A DNA stretch of 14,475 nt from Pseudomonadota bacterium (lineage in GTDB: Bacteria; Pseudomonadota; Alphaproteobacteria; Rhizobiales; Rhizobiaceae). The stretch covers positions 1-14,475 of the forward strand of contig QGUU01000018.1 in NCBI GenBank assembly GCA_003242525.1, read 5' to 3'. The notes beneath the pieces are model-generated. The model was given only the letters and a program-made list of their open reading frames with translations, was not told the origin of the DNA and searched no databases. A program made the position numbers and the translations under genes. Positions 5,507-12,054 of the stretch are shown here, piece after piece. The first letter of the stretch is position 1, and each line of letters opens with the position of its first letter.

Positions 5507-6388
5507 TCACGGGTTCTCGACACCGAGGGAATGGACGTAGAGCGCCAGGATCTTGATCTCGGCCGGCGACAGCCGTTCGTCCCAGGTCGGCATATGTCCC
5601 TGACGTCCACTGTGAATGGTGGTGATGATTGCTTGCAGGTCACCGCCATAGATCCAGTATCCATCGGCCAGGTTGGGCGCGCCCAGATCCCGGTTGCCTT
5701 TGGCATCCTCGCCGTGGCAGGCGGCGCAATTGGCCAGAAATACCTCCTTGCCGGCCTCGATGGAGCCGATGGTGGCGGACGTGGACTCGGAAGGGTTGCT
5801 TAGCGAATGTACATAGGCGGCCACGTCGACGACCTGCCTGCGGTCGAGCATCTGGTCGCGCCCGAAGGCAGGCATCTGCGATGCCCGGCTTTCCGGATGG
5901 GGTGAGTTGATGCCGATGCGCATCGTCTCGGCAATCATCTCCGGATCACCGCCCCAGATCCAGTCGTCGTCGGTCAGGTCCGGATAGCCATGGCCGCCCT
6001 TTCCATCGCGTCCGTGGCAGGCGGCGCAATTGTCGCCGAAAAGCTGATGGCCCGTTGACCTCACGATTCCCATCAGCTTCGGGTCGGCGCGTATTTCATC
6101 GAAGCTGGCGGTCTCGATGGCATCGACCCAGGAGGCCCGCGCCGCATTCGCCTGAACCAGTCTTTCCTCGACGATCTTGTGCTGATTGGTGTCGAGCAGG
6201 CCCTTGGTGTAGGTCGTTCCCAACGGCCAGGTCGGCATCACGAACCACCAGATCACGGCGAAGATGTGAGTGACGATGAGGAATATCAACACGCCCCGAG
6301 GTACGGGGGTGTCCAGTTCCTTGATGCCGTTCCACTCATGCCCGGTCGTCACACGGCCGCTTACGGGATCAACTTCCTCTACCGCCAT
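5507..6388 (-). CDS. ccoP: Cytochrome cbb3 oxidase, diheme subunit III (CcoP/FixP)
   Basis: The product is 293 aa. The N-terminus has the FixP-type GHEWNGIKELDTPVPR motif (residues ~16-31), then one membrane anchor (~33-50). Two cytochrome c domains follow, with heme sites CAACH at 121-125 and 221-225 and probable axial methionines M172 (SQMPAF) and M266 (GHMPTW). It passes electrons from the cytochrome c pool or bc1 complex to CcoO and CcoN. The start at 6388 lies inside the ccoQ reading frame (10-base overlap), so translation is probably coupled. The frame is open further upstream to 6616, but that stretch is the shadow of ccoQ. Confidence 0.97.
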   Translation of the reverse strand: MAVEEVDPVSGRVTTGHEWNGIKELDTPVPRGVLIFLIVTHIFAVIWWFVMPTWPLGTTYTKGLLDTNQHKIVEERLVQANAARASWVDAIETASFDEIRADPKLMGIVRSTGHQLFGDNCAACHGRDGKGGHGYPDLTDDDWIWGGDPEMIAETMRIGINSPHPESRASQMPAFGRDQMLDRRQVVDVAAYVHSLSNPSESTSATIGSIEAGKEVFLANCAACHGEDAKGNRDLGAPNLADGYWIYGGDLQAIITTIHSGRQGHMPTWDERLSPAEIKILALYVHSLGVENP

Positions 6389-6549
6389 GGCTTGTCGTCC
6401 TGGTCGAGAATGCTGTGCTTGGCCCTGTGGAAGCGCCGGCGGTTGGACGGCCAGAAGGTGTAGATCGCCACGCCGATCGCAAAGGCGATCAGGTAGAACA
6501 ACCCCCAGCTCTTCGAGAAGGCGACGAGCGTATCGTGGGTGATCTCCAT
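6379..6549 (-). CDS. ccoQ: Cytochrome cbb3 oxidase subunit CcoQ/FixQ
   Basis: The product is 56 aa, beginning MEITHDTLVAFSKSWGLFY with one membrane helix to about residue 33. It then continues WPSNRRRFHRAKHSILDQDD. This is the standard small CcoQ layout (single helix, basic then acidic cytosolic tail ending near DKPW), and the subunit stabilises the CcoNO-CcoP complex. The ATG at 6549-6547 has GGAG/AAGG upstream. The gene begins 20 bases after ccoO and overlaps the ccoP start by 10 bases. Confidence 0.95.
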   Translation of the reverse strand: MEITHDTLVAFSKSWGLFYLIAFAIGVAIYTFWPSNRRRFHRAKHSILDQDDKPWR

Positions 6550-6569
6550 GCCGACCTTCTCCAGTCCTT

Positions 6570-7322
6570 CTATTGATCGGGGTCCGGTGCCTGCTCGGAA
6601 GCTGCCGTCCGCCCATAGGCGACGTCCGTCAGGCGCCCCAACACTTGCAGATAGGCAACGAGCGCGTCCATCTCGGTGACGTTGGTGGTCACGCCGTCAA
6701 AGGCACTGATCTGCGTCTTCTCGCCGTAACGCCCGGTCACGCCCTCGGAGTAACTGCTGTCAGGTGTGGCCTGGCCATAAGCGTCTGCCGCGGCGTTTTC
6801 GATCATGTCATCGGTATAGGGGACGCCAACGGCACGCAGCGCTGCAAGGCGCAGGCCGAGATCGTCCATTCTCAGCGGCGTGCGGGCGAGGAACGCGTAG
6901 GCAGGCATGTTGGACTCCGGCACCACGTCGCGCGGATTGGAAAGGTGAGCGACATGCCAGAAATCGGAATATTTGCCGCCGACGCGTGCCAGGTCGGGTC
7001 CCGTGCGTTTCGAGCCCCACAGCATGGGATGATCGTACTTGGATTCCACCGCCAGCGAGTAAGGGCCGTAACGCTCCACCTCATCGCTGAGGGTGCGGAT
7101 CATCTGGCTGTGGCAGGCATAGCAGCCTTCGCGCACGTAGATGTCACGCCCCGCCAGTTCGAGCGGCGTATAGAGGCGCATGTCCGGAGCTTCCTCGACA
7201 GTGTCGGGAATTGTGAACAGCGGCGCGATCTCGACGATTCCGCCGACGCTGGCCGCGGCGATGATGGCCACGACGAAGCCGATTGCCGTGCGTTCGATCT
7301 TGCGGTGAAACAGTTCGGACAT
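6570..7322 (-). CDS. ccoO: Cytochrome cbb3 oxidase, monoheme subunit II (CcoO/FixO)
   Basis: The product is 250 aa. An N-terminal membrane anchor (~11-35) precedes the heme c site CYACH at 67-71, with probable axial Met M139 in ESNMPAYAF. RTGPDLARVGGKYSD and the WHVAHLSNPRDV region are classic FixO landmarks. It transfers electrons from CcoP to the CcoN heme b. The ATG at 7322 follows the ccoN stop by four bases and has GGAGTAAGG upstream, overlapping the ccoN end. Confidence 0.97.
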   Translation of the reverse strand: MSELFHRKIERTAIGFVVAIIAAASVGGIVEIAPLFTIPDTVEEAPDMRLYTPLELAGRDIYVREGCYACHSQMIRTLSDEVERYGPYSLAVESKYDHPMLWGSKRTGPDLARVGGKYSDFWHVAHLSNPRDVVPESNMPAYAFLARTPLRMDDLGLRLAALRAVGVPYTDDMIENAAADAYGQATPDSSYSEGVTGRYGEKTQISAFDGVTTNVTEMDALVAYLQVLGRLTDVAYGRTAASEQAPDPDQ

Positions 7323-7326
7323 TGCC

Positions 7327-8982
7327 TTACTCCGCAGGGCTCGGAGCGATGCCCGGCGCGGCTCGCCGGTCGGGCAGGTCTGCATGATCCTGCGCCGTGA
7401 CGGGAGCCATCCTTACCGTCATCCAGATGTTGTAGCAGCCGACAATCGTTCCAAGCAGGAACAAGAGTCCGCCGAAAGCACGCGCGATGTAATACGGATA
7501 CATGGCGAGCAAGGAATCGACGAAGGAATAGGCCAGCGCGTTGTCTTCGGTATAAGTGCGCCACATCAGGCCCTGGATGATGCCCGAATTCCACATGGCG
7601 AAGACGTATATAAGGGTTCCGGCGAGCGCGAGCCAGAAGTGCACTTCAACCAGCGCGGCCGAATACATGCGCTCCCTTTTCCACAGCGCGGGAACCAGCG
7701 TGTAGAGCGAGCCGAAAGTGATCAGCGCCACCCAGCCGAGAGCGCCGGCATGGACATGCCCAACCGTCCAGTCCGTGTAATGAGACAGTGAATTGACCGG
7801 GCGGATCGCCAGGAACGAGCCCTCGAAGGTCGAAAGGCCATAAAAAACCGCGGCCACCATCATGAAGCGCAAAGTCGCATCGTCGCGCACCTTGTGCCAG
7901 GCGCCGTTGAGCGTCAGCAGCGCGTTGCCGGCCGAAGCCCATGAGGGAACCAGCAGCATGACAGAGAATGTCATGCCCAGATTCTGCACCCAGTGAGGCA
8001 GGGCCGTGTAGTGCAAATGATGGGAGCCTGCCCACATGTAGAAAAAGGTGATGCCCCAGAAGGAAAGGATCGACAGCCTGTAAGAGAAGATCGGCCGTCC
8101 GGCCCGCTTCGGCAGGTAGTAATACATCATGCCCAGGAAGCCGGCGGTCAGGAAGAAGGCAACGGCATTGTGGCCGTACCACCATTGCACCATGGCGTCC
8201 TGCACGCCCGGCCAGATCGTGTAGCTCTTTGCGTGGCCCCAGGACACTGGCACGGCGAGGTTGTTGACGATATGCAGCATCGCCACGACCACTATGAAGG
8301 CCATGAAATACCAGTTGGCGACGTAGATGTGAGGTTCCTTCCGCCGCGCCAGGGTGCGGATGTAGAGCACCAGGTAAGTGACCCACACGATCACGAGCCA
8401 GAGGTCGGCGTACCATTCGGCCTCGGCATATTCCTTCGATTGCGTGATGCCGATGAAATAGCCGCTTACGGCAAGGAGGCAGAACAGATTGTAGCCCATC
8501 AGCACGAACCAGGGGCTGAGCTGGCCGGCCAGCCGGGTTCGGGAAGTGCGCTGCACAACATGAAAGGAGGTGGCAATAAGCGCGTTGCCGCCGAACCCGA
8601 ATATGACGCCGGTTGTATGGGCTGGCCGCATGCGCCCGAAAGTGGACCAGGCGGCGTCGAAGGCGAGGTTCGGCCATGCGAGCTGCGCGGCTACCCACAC
8701 GCCCATGAACATGCCGAAGACAGCCCAGACCATGGACAGCACGATCCCGACCTTGATCGGGTCGTCGTAGTAGTTGGCCTGCCGGTCTTCCGATGGTTCG
8801 GGCTTGTCGATCGACGACAGCACGAAAGCGAGCAGGACGCCACTGTAAAGCAGCACTATCACGCCCTGCACGCCCAACGCATCGGCCTTGCCTAGCGCCG
8901 CCATGGCAATTCCTGCCATCAGAAGCAGGATCAGGATAACGGCTGAGTATTGGCGTTCGCTGGAAGTAAGCTGGGCGATCAA
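7327..8982 (-). CDS. ccoN: Cytochrome cbb3 oxidase catalytic subunit I (CcoN/FixN)
   Basis: The product is 551 aa from the proposed start, with about 12 membrane helices and a binuclear O2-reducing centre. Conserved histidines are seen in RPAHTTGVIFGFGGNAL, SFHVVQRTSRT, WWYGHNAVAFFLTAGFLG, WAGSHHLHYTALPHW and TVGHVHAGALGW, covering the low-spin heme b, CuB and high-spin heme b3 ligand regions. The start is uncertain. A TTG at 8982 has GGGAGG seven bases upstream and gives MIAQLTSSERQYS. An in-frame ATG at 9060 would add a charged 26-residue tail, overlap the nsrR end by 44 bases and has only a poor site. It follows nsrR on the same strand, which is unusual for a cbb3 operon, and no separate promoter with a clear FNR box (TTGAT-N4-ATCAA) is visible in front of it. 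Confidence 0.97.
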   Translation of the reverse strand: MIAQLTSSERQYSAVILILLLMAGIAMAALGKADALGVQGVIVLLYSGVLLAFVLSSIDKPEPSEDRQANYYDDPIKVGIVLSMVWAVFGMFMGVWVAAQLAWPNLAFDAAWSTFGRMRPAHTTGVIFGFGGNALIATSFHVVQRTSRTRLAGQLSPWFVLMGYNLFCLLAVSGYFIGITQSKEYAEAEWYADLWLVIVWVTYLVLYIRTLARRKEPHIYVANWYFMAFIVVVAMLHIVNNLAVPVSWGHAKSYTIWPGVQDAMVQWWYGHNAVAFFLTAGFLGMMYYYLPKRAGRPIFSYRLSILSFWGITFFYMWAGSHHLHYTALPHWVQNLGMTFSVMLLVPSWASAGNALLTLNGAWHKVRDDATLRFMMVAAVFYGLSTFEGSFLAIRPVNSLSHYTDWTVGHVHAGALGWVALITFGSLYTLVPALWKRERMYSAALVEVHFWLALAGTLIYVFAMWNSGIIQGLMWRTYTEDNALAYSFVDSLLAMYPYYIARAFGGLLFLLGTIVGCYNIWMTVRMAPVTAQDHADLPDRRAAPGIAPSPAE

Positions 8983-9016
8983 GTCAGTGCCTCCCAGATC
9001 CTGTCGGCGGTCTGCC

Positions 9017-9487
9017 TCACGCCGCTTCTCCGCGAGAGTCGCAGCTTTTGGCGGCGCCATCAAGCAGATATATCACCTCGGCGCGATTGGTGACGAGGTC
9101 GGCCAGCGTATATTTGTCGAACACGGCGAGGTAGGCGCCGAGTGCTTCCCGTGCCACGGCCTTCAGCCGGCAGCTTGGCGAAAGAATGCAGCCGCGCCCG
9201 TCCGGTCTCATGCATTCCACGACAGGGGCCACATTGTCGCCAAACTGGCGCACGATCCGGCCGACATTGATCCTCTCGGGCGCGACCGCCAGCCGGATGC
9301 CGCCGGACCGGCCGCGCGAAGTGGCGATAAGGCCTGCCTCTTTCAGGCGAAGCGCGACCTTGAGCAGATGGTTGCGCGAAATGCCGTAGCTTCGAGCGAC
9401 GTCGTTTACGGTGCTGGGGCGCGTTCCACGAACGGCGAGGTAGATCAGCATCCGCAGCGCATAGTCGACGTGAAGGGTCAGGCGCAT
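9017..9487 (-). CDS. nsrR: Rrf2 family NO-sensing regulator NsrR
   Basis: The product is 156 aa. The N-terminal winged helix includes MRLTLHVDYALRMLIYLAV and a recognition region (YGISRNHLLKVALRLKEAG), followed by the Rrf2 wing (TSRGRSGGIRLA). Three cysteines, C92, C100 and C106 (ECMRPDGRGC then SPSCRLK), match the Fe-S binding set of NsrR, whose [4Fe-4S] cluster is destroyed by NO to relieve repression. The ATG at 9487 overlaps the globin stop by 10 bases, so the two are translationally coupled. A 17-bp palindrome upstream of the globin is a likely autoregulatory operator. IscR and RirA are the main alternatives; the 'EC...C...CRL' spacing favours NsrR. Confidence 0.9.
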   Translation of the reverse strand: MRLTLHVDYALRMLIYLAVRGTRPSTVNDVARSYGISRNHLLKVALRLKEAGLIATSRGRSGGIRLAVAPERINVGRIVRQFGDNVAPVVECMRPDGRGCILSPSCRLKAVAREALGAYLAVFDKYTLADLVTNRAEVIYLLDGAAKSCDSRGEAA

Positions 9488-9930
9488 GGAAGATCCCTGG
9501 CGGCTGTTTCCTGTGCCGGCAGGCGGAAGAACATGGCCAGCTTCAGGCTACGGGCGATCCGTTCGGCGCGATCGATGAAGACAGCCGCCACGTCGGGCCT
9601 GCACAGTTCCCGGGCAGTTTCACGAAACAGCCCGAGCCAGATGTCGAAGTCGCCCTCCACGACTTCCTTCAGCTTCAGATGGGCTGGCACCGGCCGTCCC
9701 TGATACGCCCCATTCTTGAGAATGACCGCGCACCAGAAGTCGGTCATTTTTTCCAGATGGGGTTCCCAGCCATCGGCAATGTGATTGGCGAAGATCGGCC
9801 CCAGCCGCTGGTCACGCCGGACACGGGCATAGAAGCTGCGCACCAGCCGACCGATAAAAGCCCTGTCCACCTCTGGATCGGCCAGGGGCTGCTCTGCGGG
9901 CGGCGTTCGGTCGAGGTGGCGCGGATGCAT
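9478..9930 (-). CDS. Group III truncated hemoglobin
   Basis: The product is 150 aa from the ATG at 9930. The globin fold is recognisable from AFIGRLVRSFYARVRRDQRLG and FANHI, then EKMTDFWCAVILKNGAYQG and RPVPAHLKL, where H84 is the expected proximal (F8) heme ligand, and finally WLGLFRETARELC. The 'FW...L...G.Y.G.P...H' pattern is specific to group III truncated globins, which bind O2 and NO; roles in NO detoxification are proposed. The frame is open to 9990, but that start lies upstream of the operator palindrome, so 9930 is preferred; its ribosome site is weak (AAAG). The gene leads the nsrR-cbb3 gene string. Confidence 0.92.
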   Translation of the reverse strand: MHPRHLDRTPPAEQPLADPEVDRAFIGRLVRSFYARVRRDQRLGPIFANHIADGWEPHLEKMTDFWCAVILKNGAYQGRPVPAHLKLKEVVEGDFDIWLGLFRETARELCRPDVAAVFIDRAERIARSLKLAMFFRLPAQETAARDLPCA

Positions 9931-9941
9931 CGCTTTAATAC

Positions 9942-9958
9942 TGGTATTTTGAATACCA
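9942..9958 (-). promoter_or_regulatory. Probable NsrR operator
   Basis: TGGTATTTTGAATACCA is a perfect inverted repeat with 7-base arms and a 3-base centre. Its core (TATTTTGAATA) resembles the centre of the known NsrR consensus (yATTTnAAATr). It lies 12-28 bases upstream of the globin start and overlaps the predicted transcription start, as expected for a repressor site. NsrR as the ligand is inferred from the adjacent nsrR gene. Confidence 0.65.
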
Positions 9959-9961
9959 CAT

Positions 9962-9990
9962 TTCTTAGCTGCGAAGGCGCGCGCCAGCAA
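9962..9990 (-). promoter_or_regulatory. Candidate promoter for the globin-nsrR-cbb3 string
   Basis: On the minus strand TTGCTG (9990-9985) and TAAGAA (9967-9962) are separated by 17 bases and resemble -35 and -10 hexamers (3/6 and 4/6). The implied start falls within the palindrome at 9942-9958. Confidence 0.4.
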
Positions 9991-9993
9991 GGT

Positions 9994-10012
9994 ACGAGTT
10001 GTCGCAACTCGT
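9994..10012. repeat. Perfect 19-bp inverted repeat
   Basis: ACGAGTTG (9994-10001) and CAACTCGT (10005-10012) are perfect 8-base arms around TCG. It lies just upstream of the candidate -35 of the globin promoter. It could be an activator site or, if transcribed, a small hairpin. It does not fit the NnrR box geometry. Confidence 0.5.
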
Positions 10013-10029
10013 GGAGATGAACTGCGGTT

Positions 10030-10062
10030 AAAAAAGCCCGTCAGATATGAATGCCGACCAGT
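10030..10062 (-). terminator. Weak candidate terminator after the 42-aa ORF
   Basis: On the minus strand a weak 5-bp stem (GTCGG/CTGAC) overlapping the end of the small ORF is followed by GGGC and six T residues (10035-10030). The stem is poor, so this is tentative. It would insulate the globin promoter from transcription coming from the right. Confidence 0.3.
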
Positions 10063-10169
10063 GCCAGAAGTGTAAGCAGCAAAGAGCCGAGGCTTGCTAC
10101 TATGACGATTGCGCCAAAGATGAAGGCCAATGCGCCAGTCAGGCTGCCTCGATAGATAGTCTGTTCCAT
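10041..10169 (-). CDS. Putative small membrane peptide (42 aa)
   Basis: It reads MEQTIYRGSLTGALAFIFG and then a continuous hydrophobic stretch rich in Val, Leu and Ala to the end (LVGIHI). Nearly all of it after residue 10 could form one membrane helix. I do not recognise a family. The upstream region has no clear purine-rich ribosome site, which weakens the call. The hydrophobic composition with a clean start and stop, the T run after the stop and the otherwise empty gap favour a real small gene. It lies 111 bases downstream of the ATPase gene on the same strand. Confidence 0.45.
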   Translation of the reverse strand: MEQTIYRGSLTGALAFIFGAIVIVASLGSLLLTLLALVGIHI

Positions 10170-10279
10170 AAGTGAAAGGTAGTTTTGAAAGCGGCGCCAG
10201 GCAAGTGGGTATCCAGCTCTACCGTCGCCGAGTGGCTTGCGGTCTTGCTCCGTTACACGGCCATGGACCTACGCGCGTT
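10170..10279 (-). other. Gap with B12-box-like sequence; possible structured RNA
   Basis: On the minus strand, GTGTAACGGAGCAAG is followed by GCCACT and then AGCTGGATACCCACTTGCC. These resemble the 3' core of a cobalamin riboswitch in order: an 'ACTGTgAacgg' segment, GCCACTG, and the B12 box ending in GCC. The GGGAAGG segment and the spacing before the B12 box are missing or altered, so it may be degenerate or chance. GCAAG (10223-10219 region on the + strand numbering of the minus transcript) can also pair with the downstream CTTGC to close a stem. The candidate regulated gene would be the 42-aa ORF. Confidence 0.22.
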
Positions 10280-11059
10280 TCATTCGCCAGAGGCGAGGTC
10301 GTAAGGCTGCACGATCGGGCCGCCGCCATGTTCGGCACAGAAGGTTTCGACCTGATAGACTTTGCGCAGCAGCTCGGGCGATAGGACCGAACGGGGCTCA
10401 CCATCTGCCACGACCTGACCGCCTGCCATCATCACGAGCCGTGTACACCAGCGCGCCGCAAGGCCCAGATCATGCAGACAGGCCACGACCGCATGCCCCT
10501 TCCGCGCCAGTTCCGCGAATGTGCGCATGAGCGCGATCTGGTGCGCCGGATCCAGCCCGGCGGTTGGCTCGTCGGCAAGCAGCAGTGGCGCGTCCTGGGC
10601 AAGTGCCCGGGCAACAAGAATTCTCGCCTTTTCGCCCCCCGACAGGGCGTTGGCCGGACGCGACCGGAATTCTTCCACCCCCATGGCACAGACCGCAGCT
10701 TCCACGGCTACCCTGTCTTGAGCGCATACCGGCCTGAAAGCGGCCCGGTGCGGCGTGCGCCCGAGCCAGATCAGTTGCTCGACGGTCATCGACCACGCAA
10801 TCTCGCGCTCCTGGGGCAGGTAGGATACGAAAAGGGCGCGCTGCCGGGCGGAAAGGGTCCGGCCATCGCGGCCCGACAACATGATACTTCCCCTGGAGGG
10901 GATGAGGCCGAGCGCGGCACGCAGCAGGGTCGATTTGCCGGCGCCATTGGGCCCGATCAGGCCGACGAACTCGCCCGCCGCGACATCGAACGAAATGCCG
11001 TCCAGCACCTGCTTGCCGCCAAGTTCCGCCTGGAGTTCACGAAGGGAGAGCAGCGTCAC
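10280..11059 (-). CDS. ABC transporter ATP-binding protein (BtuD/FecE-like)
   Basis: The product is 259 aa. Walker A is GPNGAGKST (36-44), the Q-loop is in YLPQERE, the signature LSGGE is at 139-143, Walker B LLLADEP at 159-165 with AGLD after it, and the H-loop histidine is H196 (ACLHDL). It energises import by the adjacent FecCD-type permease. The GTG start at 11059 overlaps the permease TGA (GTGA), so translation is coupled. It is the last gene of a receptor, binding protein, permease, ATPase series. The ATPase family covers B12, heme and siderophore importers, so the substrate is inferred from the receptor. Confidence 0.93.
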   Translation of the reverse strand: MTLLSLRELQAELGGKQVLDGISFDVAAGEFVGLIGPNGAGKSTLLRAALGLIPSRGSIMLSGRDGRTLSARQRALFVSYLPQEREIAWSMTVEQLIWLGRTPHRAAFRPVCAQDRVAVEAAVCAMGVEEFRSRPANALSGGEKARILVARALAQDAPLLLADEPTAGLDPAHQIALMRTFAELARKGHAVVACLHDLGLAARWCTRLVMMAGGQVVADGEPRSVLSPELLRKVYQVETFCAEHGGGPIVQPYDLASGE

Positions 11060-12054
11060 AATTCATTCCTTCGCGAACGGTAGACGAGCCAAAGGAAGAA
11101 CGGCGCTCCGACCATTGCGGTGAGCACGCCGATCTTCAGATCGTGTCCGGGATCTATCAGGCGTACAAGAATGTCGGCAGTCAGCAGCACGATGGCGCCG
11201 CCGAGCGCGCTTGCCGGCAGGAGCCGGGAAGGGACCGACCCGACCAGCGGGCGCAGCACATGCGGGACTACGAGCCCGACGAAGCCGATAGCGCCGGCAA
11301 CGGACACCGCTGCGCCGACCGAAGCGGCGGTGCCGAACACGGCAAAGCTCTGCAGTTTCCCCACATTGATCCCCATAGTGGCCGCCGCGTCCGATCCAAG
11401 CGTCAGGGTATCGAGAGGGCGCGCCAGGGAAGCCAGCATGATCCACCCGATAATCATGAATGGTCCGGCCAGCCACACATGCGTCATGGATCTGTCAGTC
11501 AGCGAGCCCAGCATCCAGAACAGGATCTCCGTGGCCGCAAAAGGGTTGGGCGACAGGTTGAGCACCAATGTCGACGCGGCACCGGCGAAGGCCGACACCG
11601 CGACGCCGGCAAGGATGAGAGTGAGCGTACTGCCGTTGGCACCTGTCAAGGCGCGAATGAGAAGAACGGCGACAAAGGCACCGGCAAGGCCGGCAAGAGG
11701 CAGCGCCAACGGAAAGAATGCCGAAAGGCCGGTATAGATGGCGAGCACCGCGCCGAGGGCAGCTGCGCTGCTGATGCCGAGAATGCCTGGTTCCGCAAGC
11801 GGATTGCGGAGAAATCCCTGCAGGACCGCTCCCGACAGGCCAAGCGTTACGCCTATCATGAGGCCAAGAACGGCTCGCGGCAGCCGAATCTCGTACATGA
11901 CGAGTTGAGCAAGCGATGTCTCGGTCGAGAAGAGTCCTTCAAGACTGCCGGCCATTCCGAGATCAGAAGGGCCGATGAGGAGCGAGCCGACGAATGTCAG
12001 GACCACGAGCCCCGAGAGGGCAGCCAGCAAAATCGCATAGGCGGACGCCCTCAT
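11056..12054 (-). CDS. FecCD-family ABC transporter permease (BtuC-like)
   Basis: The product is 332 aa with about ten membrane helices. Family landmarks are YEIRLPRAVLGLMIG and LGLSGAVLQGFLRNPLAEPG, then GAIGFVGLVVPHVLRPLVG and the C-terminal GAPFFLWLVYRSRR. The G-FVGL-PH loop is the contact with the ATPase. The ATG at 12054 overlaps the binding-protein TGA (ATGA). It forms the channel of a type II importer for a cobalamin, heme or siderophore-type substrate. Confidence 0.94.
   Translation of the reverse strand: MRASAYAILLAALSGLVVLTFVGSLLIGPSDLGMAGSLEGLFSTETSLAQLVMYEIRLPRAVLGLMIGVTLGLSGAVLQGFLRNPLAEPGILGISSAAALGAVLAIYTGLSAFFPLALPLAGLAGAFVAVLLIRALTGANGSTLTLILAGVAVSAFAGAASTLVLNLSPNPFAATEILFWMLGSLTDRSMTHVWLAGPFMIIGWIMLASLARPLDTLTLGSDAAATMGINVGKLQSFAVFGTAASVGAAVSVAGAIGFVGLVVPHVLRPLVGSVPSRLLPASALGGAIVLLTADILVRLIDPGHDLKIGVLTAMVGAPFFLWLVYRSRRNEL

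Noticed and set aside
6389..6616. Upstream extension of ccoP in the same frame
   Set aside because: It is the out-of-frame shadow of ccoQ; CcoP proteins begin near the residues after 6388.
8888..9703. Plus-strand open frame opposite nsrR and the globin
   Set aside because: It is antisense to two well-supported genes and shows no recognisable domain.
11795..11811. CCGCAA-N5-TTGCGG inverted repeat
   Set aside because: It lies within the permease coding region with the halves in the opposite orientation to an NnrR box; likely chance.
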